From: Sphingopyxis sp. PAMC25046
GTDB lineage: Bacteria > Pseudomonadota > Alphaproteobacteria > Sphingomonadales > Sphingomonadaceae
Length of the DNA: 64,000 bases
Reading direction: 5' to 3'
Assembly (NCBI RefSeq): GCF_004795895.1
Contig: NZ_CP039250.1
Span: 2,790,001-2,854,000 of the forward strand
The notes below the pieces were generated by a model, which saw nothing but the letters and a program-made list of their open reading frames with translations, was not told the origin of the DNA and searched no databases. Position 1 is the first letter of the stretch. Each line of letters opens with the position of its first letter. Position numbers and translations under genes: made by a program. Positions 27,314 through 36,080 of this stretch are shown in pieces.

Positions 27314-27325
27314 TTAGTATACTAA
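27314..27325. promoter_or_regulatory. Perfect palindrome TTAGTATACTAA (island operator, site A)
   Basis: A perfect 12-bp palindrome between the divergent DUF3237-GST operon and the TonB receptor operon. It has the TTAG-N4-CTAA form known for SlyA/MarR binding sites (Salmonella SlyA consensus TTAGCAAGCTAA). Related sites occur at six other promoters of the island. Confidence 0.7.
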
Positions 27326-27395
27326 GGGTCAATCAGATTGACGGATCGGAAGGCTTTCCGGGACCGGCAGCGATCAGCTCTATGGGAGGGTGACA

Positions 27396-29684
27396 ATGAA
27401 GGCTCGCAACCAGTTTCTGCTGTCCGGCGTCGCGGGAATCGCGATGCTCGCCAACGCCGCACCGGCGTTTGCGCAGGCGGCGCCCGCCGACGCGGCCACT
27501 GTCGACGTGCCTGACGTCGACGACAGCAATACCAACGAAATCATCGTCACCGCGCAGAAGCGCGAGCAGAGCCTGCAGGATGTACCGATTTCGATGGAGG
27601 TCGTCAGCGGCGCCAAGCTCGCCGAATTCAACACGAGCGACATCAAGGCGGTGATGAACTACACGCCGAACGTCTTCGTTCAGTCGACCGCGGGCAACGA
27701 CGTCATCTATATCCGCGGCTTCGGCTCGCCGCCGGCGAACTTCGCCTTCGACCAGTCGGTCTCGCTCTATGTCGACGGTATCTATGCCGGTCGCAACCGG
27801 CAGGCGCAGGCCCCCTTCTTCGACCTCGAACGCGTCGAGGTTCTGCGCGGTCCGCAGGGCGCGCTGTTCGGCAAGAATACCGCTGCGGGCGCGGTCAGCG
27901 TCGTCTCGGCGGGGCCGACCAAGGATTTCGAAGGCGCGATCACGGGCCTCTATAATTTCGATCATAAGGGCACCGACTTCTCGGGCTATCTGTCGGGGCC
28001 GATCACCGACACGCTCGGCGCGCGCTTCGCGTACAAGATCGTCAACCAGGACGGCTACATCTATAACCGCGCGAAGGATCATGACGACCCCGAAATCAAG
28101 TCGCAGCTGCTGCGCCTGACGCTGAAGTGGGAACCATCGGACAATTTCGACTACACAGCGAAGGTCGAATATGGGAAGCGGACGGTCATCGGCGGCATCA
28201 CCGTGTCGAGCCCGCTGACCAGCGATCAGGACCCGCAGACCAACCGTTATCTCGAACGCTCGGCGCTCGGCGACGAAGGCAACAAGAACAAGTCGGTGAT
28301 GATATCGGGCGTCGGCAACCTCGCGCTCGGCGATTTCACGCTGACCTCGGTCACCGGCTACAGCTGGTTCAAGTCGAAGATCGTCAACGGCTTCGACCAG
28401 ACGATCCCGAACAGCGGCGGCGCCTTTACGGCCAATTCGGTCTACAACGCCTTCCCCGAGCGCTTCGACCAATTCTCGCAGGAAATCCGCATCCTGTCGC
28501 CGGTCGGGGAGACCTTCGAGTTCATCGGGGGCGCTTACTACGACAAGTCGAATTACACGCTGGAGCAATATCAGGGCTTCAACCTCCCGAGCCTGACGAT
28601 CCCCGGCGTATTTACCGGCCCCTATTTCGGCCGCATCGACAGCATCTTCAATCAGGAAGCCGAAAGCTGGTCGGTCTTCGGCCAGGGAACGCTCAACGCG
28701 ACCGATGCGCTCCGCGTCATCGGCAGCCTGCGCTACACCCACACCAAGAAGGACGGCGATTTCGCCGCGCGGCTGGTCTACGGCTCGAACGGCCTCAACG
28801 GACAGCCCTTTGCGCTGCGCCCGATTTCCAGCGCGGTGGGCAAGATCAGCGAAGGCAACGTCGATCCCTCGGTCACTGTGCAATATGACGTCGCGCCGCG
28901 CGTCATGCTCTACGCGACCTGGGGCCGCGGGTCGAAATCGGGCGGCTTCGTCTCGAACACGCTCGGCACCGTCGACAGCACCTTCACCTTCGAGCCCGAA
29001 CAGTCGGAGAATTTCGAGGCGGGCATCAAATCGACGCTGTTCGACGGCAAAGTCGTCGCGAACGTTTCGGCCTATCACACGCAGTTCAAGGATCTGCAGG
29101 TATCGGTCTATCAGCCCGCGACGTCGAGCTATCTGACCGGCAATGCGGCGAGCGCAACGTCGAAGGGGATCGAGGGATCGCTCAGCGTCTTCCCCATTCC
29201 CAATTTCGACATCAACGCGTCGGCCGCCTATTCGGACATCAAATATGACGATTATCCTGGCGCGGCTTGCCTCGCGTCGCAACCGGCTACCTGTACCCCG
29301 GCGACGAACAATCTCGCGGGCTATCCGGTCGCCTATTCGTCGAAATGGACCGGCAGCGTCACGGCGCACGCGCGCTTCGACATGTCGGACGCGCTGAAGC
29401 TCGATGTCACCGGCGTCGCTGCCGGCCGGTCGAAATATTTCAATTCGGACAATCAGAGCCCGGTGTTCGGTGTCCAGAACGGCTATGTGAAGCTCGACCT
29501 GCGCGTCCAGCTCGCCGATCAGGACGACCGCTGGCACGTCGCGCTCGTCGGCAAGAATCTGACGAACCAGAAGACGATTGGCAGCGCCTTCAACCTGCCT
29601 TTCCCGATCACGCCGGTACCGCGCGCGATCCTGTACCTCGAACCGACCCGCAATATTTCGGTCGAGGCCGGGATCAAGTTCTAG
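27396..29684 (+). CDS. TonB-dependent receptor of the catabolic island
   Basis: A 762-residue outer-membrane transporter with a signal peptide (LSGVAGIAMLANAAPAFAQ), the TonB-box region NEIIVTAQKREQSLQDVPIS, a plug with IYIRGFGSPPANFAFDQSV and VEVLRGPQGALFGKNTAAGAV, and a beta barrel ending SVEAGIKF. There is no STN domain, so unlike the receptor at 779 it is not expected to signal. The ATG at 27396 is 5 nt after GGAGGG; a GTG at 27390 is an alternative. It heads an operon with an NTF2-fold protein and a GST, under site A. The ligand is unknown, probably the organic substrate of the island. Confidence 0.94.
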   Translation: MKARNQFLLSGVAGIAMLANAAPAFAQAAPADAATVDVPDVDDSNTNEIIVTAQKREQSLQDVPISMEVVSGAKLAEFNTSDIKAVMNYTPNVFVQSTAGNDVIYIRGFGSPPANFAFDQSVSLYVDGIYAGRNRQAQAPFFDLERVEVLRGPQGALFGKNTAAGAVSVVSAGPTKDFEGAITGLYNFDHKGTDFSGYLSGPITDTLGARFAYKIVNQDGYIYNRAKDHDDPEIKSQLLRLTLKWEPSDNFDYTAKVEYGKRTVIGGITVSSPLTSDQDPQTNRYLERSALGDEGNKNKSVMISGVGNLALGDFTLTSVTGYSWFKSKIVNGFDQTIPNSGGAFTANSVYNAFPERFDQFSQEIRILSPVGETFEFIGGAYYDKSNYTLEQYQGFNLPSLTIPGVFTGPYFGRIDSIFNQEAESWSVFGQGTLNATDALRVIGSLRYTHTKKDGDFAARLVYGSNGLNGQPFALRPISSAVGKISEGNVDPSVTVQYDVAPRVMLYATWGRGSKSGGFVSNTLGTVDSTFTFEPEQSENFEAGIKSTLFDGKVVANVSAYHTQFKDLQVSVYQPATSSYLTGNAASATSKGIEGSLSVFPIPNFDINASAAYSDIKYDDYPGAACLASQPATCTPATNNLAGYPVAYSSKWTGSVTAHARFDMSDALKLDVTGVAAGRSKYFNSDNQSPVFGVQNGYVKLDLRVQLADQDDRWHVALVGKNLTNQKTIGSAFNLPFPITPVPRAILYLEPTRNISVEAGIKF

Positions 29685-29691
29685 GTTCGAT

Positions 29692-30192
29692 ATGATGTCC
29701 CAGGGATCGGCCGCGGCCCAAGCTTTCCTCGACAGGGAAGCGGCAGCCGCGGTCGTGACCTGTTATGCGGCCGCGCTCGATGCACGCGACTGGGCCGCCT
29801 ATCGCGCGCTCTTCATCGACGAGATCGCGATCGATTATGGCGCGATTGGCTCGCTCGTCGCCACCGTGTCCGCCGACGAGTGGACGAAGCGTTGCAAGGC
29901 GCTCGAAGGCTTCGACGCGACCGCGCACCAGCTCCATAACGTCATCGCGACGATCGACGGCGACCGCGCGACGGTGACGAGCATCGTCGATGCCGTCCAT
30001 GTCGTCGGCGTCGAGGACCGTGCGCTCCTCGGCGATCTGATCGGCCGCTACACGCATCGCCTTGTGCGTCAGGAAGGATGGAAGATCGCGGGCGTGACCC
30101 TGACCGTCGTCGCCTATCCCGCCGGGAAGGAGGCTTTCGAAGCCGCCTTCGCCGCCGCGCGCGCCATTTTCGCCGAAGGGAACCTCGCATGA
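29692..30192 (+). CDS. NTF2-fold protein (SnoaL_4-like)
   Basis: 166 residues forming an NTF2/SnoaL-like cone fold: FLDREAAAAVVTCYAAALDARDWAAYRALFIDEIAIDYG is the typical helix-turn-Asp entry, followed by TAHQLHNVIATIDGDRATVTSIVDAVHV. The His in AHQLHN and the Asp in DARDW match the positions that act in related dehydratases and isomerases. Adjacent ATGs at 29692 and 29695 are both possible starts. It lies 7 nt after the receptor stop and overlaps the GST by 3 nt. Likely a hydratase, isomerase or cyclase for the island substrate. Confidence 0.82.
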   Translation: MMSQGSAAAQAFLDREAAAAVVTCYAAALDARDWAAYRALFIDEIAIDYGAIGSLVATVSADEWTKRCKALEGFDATAHQLHNVIATIDGDRATVTSIVDAVHVVGVEDRALLGDLIGRYTHRLVRQEGWKIAGVTLTVVAYPAGKEAFEAAFAAARAIFAEGNLA

Positions 30193-30899
30193 TCGACGTC
30201 TATTTCACGCCCACACCCAACGGCCACAAGGTGTCGATCATGCTCGAAGAAGTCGGCCTGCCGCATCAACTTCTCGCGATGAACATGCTCGAGGGCGACC
30301 ATCTGACCCCCGAATATCGCCGCATCAACCCGAACGGCCGCTTGCCCGCGATCGTCGACCATGATCCGGTCTGCGGCGCCGCGCCGCTACCGGTGTTCGA
30401 GAGCGGCGCGATCCTGCTCTATCTTGCCGAGAAGAGCGGGCAGCTGCTTCCGGCCGACCCGCGCCGGCGCAGCCAGGCGCAGCAATGGCTGATGTGGCAG
30501 ATGGCGAGCTTCGGCCCGATGCAGGGTCAGGCGCATCATTTCATCCGCTACGCGCCCGAGGGGCAGACCTATCCCGTCGAACGCTATCGCAACGAGACGC
30601 TGCGGCTGCTCCACGTCCTCAACGGGCGGCTGGCCGAGGCCGGCTTTCTAGCCGAAGAATATTCGATCGCCGATATCGCGGCATGGCCGTGGACGCGCGC
30701 GATCCGCGCGATCGGTTTGACCCTCGACGATTATCCTGCCGTCGCCGACTGGTTCGCGCGCATCGGCGAACGCCCTGCGGTGATCGCCGGGACCGACGTT
30801 AAAAATGCCGCCAACCTGTCGAGCGCGCGCCCGGTGCTGACAGAAGCGCAATGGTCGAATTTGTTCGGCAAGAATATGCTGGAAGCGCCGACGCGCTAG
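30189..30899 (+). CDS. Glutathione S-transferase, YfcG/Ure2p-like (second copy)
   Basis: 236 residues, colinear with the GST at 26050: TPNGHK active-site motif, EYRRINPNGRLPAIVDHDP, FESGAILLYLAEKSGQLLPA, HHFIRYAPEGQTYPVERY and EEYSIADIAAWPW. The two copies flank the TonB receptor on opposite strands, evidence of duplication within the island. The ATG overlaps the NTF2-protein stop. It may handle a different intermediate or stereoisomer from its sister. Confidence 0.92.
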   Translation: MIDVYFTPTPNGHKVSIMLEEVGLPHQLLAMNMLEGDHLTPEYRRINPNGRLPAIVDHDPVCGAAPLPVFESGAILLYLAEKSGQLLPADPRRRSQAQQWLMWQMASFGPMQGQAHHFIRYAPEGQTYPVERYRNETLRLLHVLNGRLAEAGFLAEEYSIADIAAWPWTRAIRAIGLTLDDYPAVADWFARIGERPAVIAGTDVKNAANLSSARPVLTEAQWSNLFGKNMLEAPTR

Positions 30900-30912
30900 T
30901 CATCTCAAATTT

Positions 30913-30984
30913 CGTCATTCCCGCGAAAGCGGGAACCCAGCGAGCCAGCGTAGCCACTGGGTTCCCGCTTTCGCGGGAATGACG
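30913..30984. repeat. Long perfect palindrome between convergent genes
   Basis: 28-bp perfectly complementary arms (30913-30940 and 30957-30984) with a 16-nt loop, starting CGTCATTCCCGCGAAAGCGG. Sister copy at 40269-40340. Positioned to end both the GST operon and the SDR gene. Confidence 0.8.
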
Positions 30985-30991
30985 AGGGTGG

Positions 30992-31759
30992 CTAGATGCT
31001 GTCCGCGTGCCCCCACTGATATTCGACCTTGCCGTCGAGCCGCCGCACGGCGACCCAGTCGCCGCCCGCAAGGCTGTCGTCCTCGATCAGCGCCATGACG
31101 CCCCCGGCGATATCCTCGGGTCGGCACGCCTCATTGTTCGCCAGCACGGCCTTCATCCATTCGGACTTGCCGCCCGCGCCCGTCGTGTCGAGGATCGGCG
31201 TGTCGACCAGACCCGGCAACATGCCCGCGACGCGGACATTGCACTCCTCCTTCAAAGGTGCGCAGCAGCGCGTGAACATCATCACCGCGGCCTTGGTCGT
31301 CGCATACATCGCGTCGTAGAAGCCGGTGCCGAGCGCGACCGTCGACACGGTATTGATAATCACCCCGCCGCCGCGCTTCTTCATCTTCTGCACCGCGATC
31401 TGCGTTGCCGCGACGAGCGAGGTGATGTTGACGTCGATGATCCAGCGGATGCGCGCGGCATCGACATCGGGGAATTGCGGCAGGCCCGACACGACCCCGG
31501 CGTTGTTGTGCAATATATCGACGTCGCCATGCACCTCAAACCAGGCTTCGACCGCCGGGACGTCGGAAAGGTCCAGAACATGGGTTGTGACCCGCGCGCC
31601 CTTTGCCGCGACGAGCCGCGCGGTTTCGGCGAGGGCATCTTCCTTGACATCGACCAGCCTGATTTCCGCCGCGCCGCGTTCCACGAGCATCACGGCGGTT
31701 GCACGGCCGATGCCGCCCGCCGAACCCGTCACAATGGCGCTTTTGCCTTGGATCTCCAT
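30992..31759 (-). CDS. Short-chain dehydrogenase/reductase
   Basis: 255 residues. Classical SDR: cofactor motif TGSAGGIGRA, an Asp (RLVDV) after the second strand favouring NAD(H), NNAGV, Ser in NTVSTV, and the catalytic Y-x3-K in MYATTKAAV. The ATG ending at 31759 follows GGGAGAGAAG directly; an alternative ATG lies at 31777. The open frame continues far upstream, but that part is antisense to the MFS gene and has no coding character. Divergent from the MFS operon across site B. Confidence 0.92.
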   Translation of the reverse strand: MEIQGKSAIVTGSAGGIGRATAVMLVERGAAEIRLVDVKEDALAETARLVAAKGARVTTHVLDLSDVPAVEAWFEVHGDVDILHNNAGVVSGLPQFPDVDAARIRWIIDVNITSLVAATQIAVQKMKKRGGGVIINTVSTVALGTGFYDAMYATTKAAVMMFTRCCAPLKEECNVRVAGMLPGLVDTPILDTTGAGGKSEWMKAVLANNEACRPEDIAGGVMALIEDDSLAGGDWVAVRRLDGKVEYQWGHADSI

Positions 31760-31812
31760 CTCTTCTCTCCCGCTCATCTTGCCGCTACCGTAAAGCACAT
31801 TGACAGATAAAC

Positions 31813-31824
31813 TTAAATATCTAA
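31813..31824. promoter_or_regulatory. Imperfect island operator (site B), TTAAATATCTAA
   Basis: Lies between the divergent SDR gene and the MFS operon. It keeps the outer TTA/CTAA of the island palindrome but differs in the centre; extended to CTTAAATATCTAAG it is a 14-bp near-palindrome. The weakest of the seven sites. Confidence 0.4.
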
Positions 31825-31867
31825 GTATTTTTCGACCGAGAAGACTCGTGCGTTTTTGGGGAGAGTT

Positions 31868-33163
31868 ATGACCGAGGCCACCGCCCTCAGTGCAGGCAGC
31901 GCAGCGCCGGACAGCGGCCATGCGCTCCGCCGCAACGTCGCGCTCGCGATGCTGTTCGTCGTCGGAACGATCAACTTCGTCGACCGTCAGCTCCTGTCGG
32001 TGCTCGTCGAGCCGATCCGCGCCGAAATGGATTTCAGCGACACGCAATTCGGGCTGCTCACGGGCTTTGCGTTCGCACTCTTCTATGCCGCCGCCGGAGT
32101 GCCGGTGGCGATGATCGCCGACCGCTGGAACCGGGTGAAGCTGATCGGCATCGCCTGCGTCGTTTGGAGCGGCTTCACCGCGGCGTGCGGTATGGTCTCG
32201 AATTTCTGGCAACTCGCGCTGATGCGCTTCGGCGTCGGCGCCGGCGAAGCCGGCGGCACCGCGCCCTCGCTGTCGGTGATCGCCGATTATTATCCGCCCG
32301 CGCGGCGCCCGCTTGCGATCGGCCTGTTCACGCTCAACGGCCCGTTCGGGGTGTTCGTCGGCGCAACCTTCGGCGCATGGGCGGCCGCGAATATCGGCTG
32401 GCGCAACGCCTTCATCGTCATCGGGATCGTCGGCATCCTCGTCGCGCCGCTTTTGGTCTGGCTCGTCCGCGAACCCGCGCGCGGGGCGATGGACGCGCAC
32501 AAGCCCGCCGACGAAGCCCTGCCCTTTTCGCAGAGCCTCGCGATGTTTATCCGCCGTCCGTCGCTCCGCATGGTGATGATCGGCAGCGGGCTCGCCGCCT
32601 TCGTGAGCTATGGCATGCTCAACTGGATCCCCGCTTTCCTGATGCGCACCCAGAAGATGCCGTTGGAAGCGATGGCCACATATTTCGGTCCCGCCGCGGG
32701 CATCACCTTCGGCATCGGCATCCTCGGCGGCGGCTGGCTCGTCAGTCACCGCGCGAAGGTGTCGGCGCGTGCCTACGGCACCATCCCCGCGCTCGCGACC
32801 GCGGTGCTGATCCCGACCTTCATCGCGGCGCTTCTCGTCGATAGCTGGCAGGTCTCGCTCGCGCTGATGCTGATTCCGATGGCGGCATGTACCGCCTATG
32901 TCGCCCCCGCACTCGCGCTGGTGCAGAACCTCACGCCGCCGCGCAGCCGCGCGACCGCCGCCGCGGTGCTGATGCTGATGTTCAACATCATCGGGCTGGG
33001 GCTCGGCCCGCTTTTCGCCGGGGTCGTCAGCGATAGTCTGAAGCCGGTCCACGGCGACGAAAGTCTCCGCTGGGCATTGATGGCGCTGATGCCTTTCGCC
33101 GCCGCCGCCGGTCTCGCCCAATATCGAATGACGCGTTATCTCGAAAAGGATTTCGCCGAATGA
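31868..33163 (+). CDS. MFS transporter
   Basis: 431 residues with 12 predicted membrane helices. GTINFVDRQLLSVLVEPI is the helix-1 motif of the spinster-like/aromatic-acid MFS group, with the conserved loop motif AMIADRWNRVKLIG between helices 2 and 3 and RFGVGAGEAGGTAP in helix 4. The ATG at 31868 follows GGGGAGAG. It overlaps the SDR at 33160 by 4 nt and heads a five-gene operon. It probably imports an organic acid or the product taken up by the receptor. Confidence 0.92.
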   Translation: MTEATALSAGSAAPDSGHALRRNVALAMLFVVGTINFVDRQLLSVLVEPIRAEMDFSDTQFGLLTGFAFALFYAAAGVPVAMIADRWNRVKLIGIACVVWSGFTAACGMVSNFWQLALMRFGVGAGEAGGTAPSLSVIADYYPPARRPLAIGLFTLNGPFGVFVGATFGAWAAANIGWRNAFIVIGIVGILVAPLLVWLVREPARGAMDAHKPADEALPFSQSLAMFIRRPSLRMVMIGSGLAAFVSYGMLNWIPAFLMRTQKMPLEAMATYFGPAAGITFGIGILGGGWLVSHRAKVSARAYGTIPALATAVLIPTFIAALLVDSWQVSLALMLIPMAACTAYVAPALALVQNLTPPRSRATAAAVLMLMFNIIGLGLGPLFAGVVSDSLKPVHGDESLRWALMALMPFAAAAGLAQYRMTRYLEKDFAE

Positions 33164-34047
33164 CCGAGGTCGCGGGGAAGACCGCTTTCATCACCGGCGG
33201 TGCGAGCGGGCTCGGGCTCGCAACCGCTAAGGCGCTGGTCGCCAAGGGCGCTTCGGTGATCCTCGCCGACATCGACGCGGCGGGCGCAGAAAATGCTGCG
33301 GCGATGCTGCGCAGCGAGGGTGCCAACGCGCTCGGCGTCCTGCTCGACGTCACCAGCGAGGAGAGCTGGTCCGAAGCCGGTGCGAAGGCGCGTGACTGCG
33401 GCCCGGTCCGTATCCTGTTCAGCAACGCGGGCGTCGGCGGCGGATCGGGACCGTTCGAACGGTATGACACCGACGTCTGGCGCTGGAACTATGCGGTCAA
33501 CGCGCACGCGCATCTCTATGCCTGCCGCACCTTCCTCGGCGAGATGAAGGCGTCGGGCGAGCCGAGCCATCTCGTCATCACCTCGTCGATGGTCGCGATC
33601 GTGCCGCCGCCGATCTCGGTCGCCTATATCAGTTCCAAATATGCGACGCTCGGCATCGCGATGGCGTTGCGCAACGAGCTGGCCGAAAGCTGCGTCGACA
33701 TTTCGGTGCTGATGCCCGGCATGTCGGCGACGCGGATCGTCGAGACGACGCGCGAGCTGCGCCCCGTCGAGGTCGAGGTCGGCAAGGCTGCGGCAACGAG
33801 CCAGGCGATGCAGGGCGTGCTCGCCGGCGGCATGTCGCCCAACAAGATCGGCGCGCGCGTCGTGCAGGCGATCGAGGCGGGCGAATACTGGATCTTCACC
33901 CATCCCGAATGGAAGGCGATGGCCGAACTGGTGACGCAGGATATGCTGGCGTCCTTCGGCCCCTCGGCTGATCCGGCGTACAGAGGCGACGATATCGACG
34001 GACTGATCGCGGCCAACGGCGGCCGCATGTTCGGCGCCAAGGTTTAA
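33160..34047 (+). CDS. Short-chain dehydrogenase/reductase
   Basis: 295 residues. SDR with TGGASGLGLA, ADIDAAGAEN (Asp favouring NAD), SNAGVGGGSG, Ser in ITSSMVA and Y-x3-K in AYISSKYAT. The C-terminal extension (ANGGRMFGAKV) is longer than in the minimal fold, as in larger SDRs of sphingomonad catabolic clusters. Starts within the MFS stop (ATGA) and is followed 10 nt later by an NTF2-fold gene. Confidence 0.92.
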   Translation: MTEVAGKTAFITGGASGLGLATAKALVAKGASVILADIDAAGAENAAAMLRSEGANALGVLLDVTSEESWSEAGAKARDCGPVRILFSNAGVGGGSGPFERYDTDVWRWNYAVNAHAHLYACRTFLGEMKASGEPSHLVITSSMVAIVPPPISVAYISSKYATLGIAMALRNELAESCVDISVLMPGMSATRIVETTRELRPVEVEVGKAAATSQAMQGVLAGGMSPNKIGARVVQAIEAGEYWIFTHPEWKAMAELVTQDMLASFGPSADPAYRGDDIDGLIAANGGRMFGAKV

Positions 34048-34057
34048 GGAGAGCATT

Positions 34058-34453
34058 ATGGCAGAGCAGGACGACATCCGCGCGATGGCGCAGCGTTTCT
34101 TCGACGCGATCGAGGCGGGCGACATCGAAACGATGCAGAACAGCTTCACCCCCGACGCCGAGATCTGGCACAATACCGACGAGCTGATCGTCACCGCCGC
34201 GCAGACCGCGCAGACGCTTACCGGCATGGTCGCGCGCATCAAGGACCGCGAATATGCCGAGCGCCAGCTCACCACCTTCCCCGGCGGTTTCGTCCAGCAG
34301 CATGTGCTGAAGGGCAAGCGCGTCCACGACGACGGCGCCGTCCGCCTCCCCTGCGCGATCATCTGCAAGGTCGAGGATGGCAAGATCACGCGGCTCGATG
34401 AATATTTCGACAGCGCGCATGTCGCCGAATTCCGCAAATTTGCGAACGCCTGA
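34058..34453 (+). CDS. NTF2-fold protein, limonene-epoxide-hydrolase/SnoaL-like
   Basis: 131 residues. Helical entry AMAQRFFDAIEAGDIETMQNSFTPDAEIWHN, then a beta-sheet cone with CAIICKVEDGKITRLDEYFDSAHVAEF. The Asp-Arg-Asp layout of limonene-1,2-epoxide hydrolase is only partly matched (TRLDEYFD), so catalysis is plausible but not shown. Preceded by AAGGAGAGC. Inside the MFS-SDR-CMD-SMP30 operon. Confidence 0.82.
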   Translation: MAEQDDIRAMAQRFFDAIEAGDIETMQNSFTPDAEIWHNTDELIVTAAQTAQTLTGMVARIKDREYAERQLTTFPGGFVQQHVLKGKRVHDDGAVRLPCAIICKVEDGKITRLDEYFDSAHVAEFRKFANA

Positions 34454-34463
34454 GGAGTCAATC

Positions 34464-35111
34464 ATGCCCGTGTTGCGCCAGGTTCCCCGTTCGGAAGTCA
34501 CCGACGAGACCGTCCTCGCCTATTACAACCGCCTGTTCGGCGATCGTGATCCCGTCGCCGAACCCGGCACCGCGACCGGCACGCCCGGCGACTGGTGGAC
34601 GGTGTTCGCGCTGTCGCCCGACATCTTCGAACATGCGGTCAAGGGTTTCGCCGTCTATCGCAACCCGGCGCGCACGATCGACCCGGTGCTCCGCGAGCTC
34701 GGCCAGACGCGCGCGGGCTGGGTCAAGGGCAGCCAGTTCGTCTTTTCGCAGCACTGCAAGTCGCTCCGCGGCCTTGGTGTCAGCGAGGAGAAGATCGCCG
34801 CCATCGCGCACTGGCAGGTCGCCGACTGCTATGACGAACAGGAACGCACCGTGCTCGCCTATGCCGATTGCCTGAGCCAGGCGGGCGGGCGCGTGCCGCT
34901 CGAGGTGTTCGACAAGCTCAAGAGTTTCTGGAACGACGAGCAGATCTTCGAATTCACCTACATCACCTGCCTTTATGACATGCACGCCGTGATCACCCGC
35001 GCGCTGCGCATGGAATATGATGCGCGCGAGGACCCGATCGTCGAGGTCGCGGCGCCCGAAGGCTTCAACGCCGCCGACTTCCTCAGCGCGCCGCGTCCCG
35101 CAAACGGATGA
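34464..35111 (+). CDS. Carboxymuconolactone decarboxylase family protein
   Basis: 215 residues with an AhpD/CMD-like all-helical core: VFALSPDIFEHAVKGFAVYR, then QFVFSQHCKSLRGLGVSEEKI, where the His and Cys lie at the family's active-site position. Only one Cys is present, not the CxxC of AhpD, so peroxiredoxin reduction is unlikely. Members act as decarboxylases or as ring- or lactone-processing proteins. The ATG at 34464 (MPVLRQVPRS) follows GAGGAG. It overlaps the SMP-30 gene by 4 nt. Confidence 0.85.
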   Translation: MPVLRQVPRSEVTDETVLAYYNRLFGDRDPVAEPGTATGTPGDWWTVFALSPDIFEHAVKGFAVYRNPARTIDPVLRELGQTRAGWVKGSQFVFSQHCKSLRGLGVSEEKIAAIAHWQVADCYDEQERTVLAYADCLSQAGGRVPLEVFDKLKSFWNDEQIFEFTYITCLYDMHAVITRALRMEYDAREDPIVEVAAPEGFNAADFLSAPRPANG

Positions 35112-36034
35112 GCGATTACGGCCCGCCCGAGGTCTTCGCGACAGGCCTTCGCTTCCCCGAAGGCCCGGTGCCGATGCCCGACGGATCGGTGCTGCTCGTC
35201 GAGATCGCGCGCGGGACGCTGACGCGCGTCGCCCCCGATGGCGCGCTTTCGGTCGTTGCCGAACTTGGCGGCGGGCCGAACGGGCTCGCGATCGGCCCCG
35301 ATGGCGCGGCCTATGTCTGCAACAACGGCGGGTTCGAATGGATCGAGGCGGGTCCCCTCCTCTTTCCCGGCCATGCCGCGAACGCCGAACCTTGCGGCTC
35401 GATCCAGCGCGTCGACCTGACCACCGGTGCGGCGACCACGCTTTACGACAGTTTCGAGGGCGAGCGCCTGAAAGGCCCGAACGACATCGTCTTCGACGCT
35501 TGGGGCGGTTTCTGGTTCACCGATCATGGACAAGTTCGTGCCAGCGGCCGCGACCACGGCGCCATCTATTACGCCGCCGCCGACGGATCGCGGATCAGCC
35601 GCCAGCGCGCCGACATGATGGGGCCGAACGGCATCGGCCTCTCGCCCGATGGCAAGACGCTCTATGTCAGCGAGACGATGACCGCGCGTGTCTGGGCGAT
35701 GGACATCGTCGCGCCCGGCAAGCTGGCACCGCCACCGCCCTGGGCGCCCGGCCGTTTCGTCGGCACCCCGCCCGCCTTTCGCCTGCTCGACAGCCTCGCG
35801 GTCGAGGAAAGCGGGCGCATCTGCGTCGGGACGATGGTCGAGGGTGGGATCACGATATTCGACCCCGAAGGCGGCGGATCGGAATTCCTGCCGCTCCCCG
35901 ACGTCGGAATCACCAATATCGCCTTCGGCGGTGCCGGTCACCGCGACGCCTGGATCACGGCGTCGACCACCGGCACGCTCCACCGCGTCCGCTGGGCACG
36001 TCCGGGGTTGCGGCTGCATAAACCGTCAAGTTAG
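35108..36034 (+). CDS. SMP-30/gluconolactonase family lactonase
   Basis: 308 residues forming a six-bladed propeller. Metal-site residues are visible in RFPEGPVPMPDGSVLLVEI (first Glu), KGPNDIVFDAWGGFWFTDHG (Asn, Asp) and NGIGLSPDGKTLYVSET (Asn, Asp). No signal peptide, so cytoplasmic. The family opens sugar and other lactones to hydroxy acids. It overlaps the preceding CMD gene by 4 nt and ends the MFS operon proper. In context it could yield the hydroxy acid that the CoA ligase and kinase enzymes of the island then process. Confidence 0.9.
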   Translation: MSDYGPPEVFATGLRFPEGPVPMPDGSVLLVEIARGTLTRVAPDGALSVVAELGGGPNGLAIGPDGAAYVCNNGGFEWIEAGPLLFPGHAANAEPCGSIQRVDLTTGAATTLYDSFEGERLKGPNDIVFDAWGGFWFTDHGQVRASGRDHGAIYYAAADGSRISRQRADMMGPNGIGLSPDGKTLYVSETMTARVWAMDIVAPGKLAPPPPWAPGRFVGTPPAFRLLDSLAVEESGRICVGTMVEGGITIFDPEGGGSEFLPLPDVGITNIAFGGAGHRDAWITASTTGTLHRVRWARPGLRLHKPSS

Positions 36035-36039
36035 TTGAC
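36025..36039. promoter_or_regulatory. Small palindrome GTCAA-N5-TTGAC
   Basis: Exact 5-bp arms around 5 nt, overlapping the SMP-30 stop and 42 bp before the GST start at 36081. It may be an operator or part of a weak terminator. It does not match the TTAG-N4-CTAA sites, although a CTAA half-site lies at 36057-36060. Confidence 0.3.
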
Positions 36040-36080
36040 GATTATGTCGAAAAATGCTAAGACTCGCGTGAGAGGACAGG

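Noticed and set aside
27333..29537. A 734-codon minus-strand open frame opposite the island TonB receptor
   Set aside because: A shadow of the receptor gene with biased composition and no recognisable motif; the receptor on the other strand is certain.
31760..33121. Upstream extension of the SDR frame at 30992 into the MFS gene region
   Set aside because: The extension is antisense to the MFS transporter, lacks SDR features, and would remove the promoter region and site B; the ATG at 31759 has a good ribosome-binding site.
36049..36060. Possible eighth island operator upstream of the GST at 36081
   Set aside because: Only the CTAA half matches (about 7 of 12 positions), so it is not counted among the sites.
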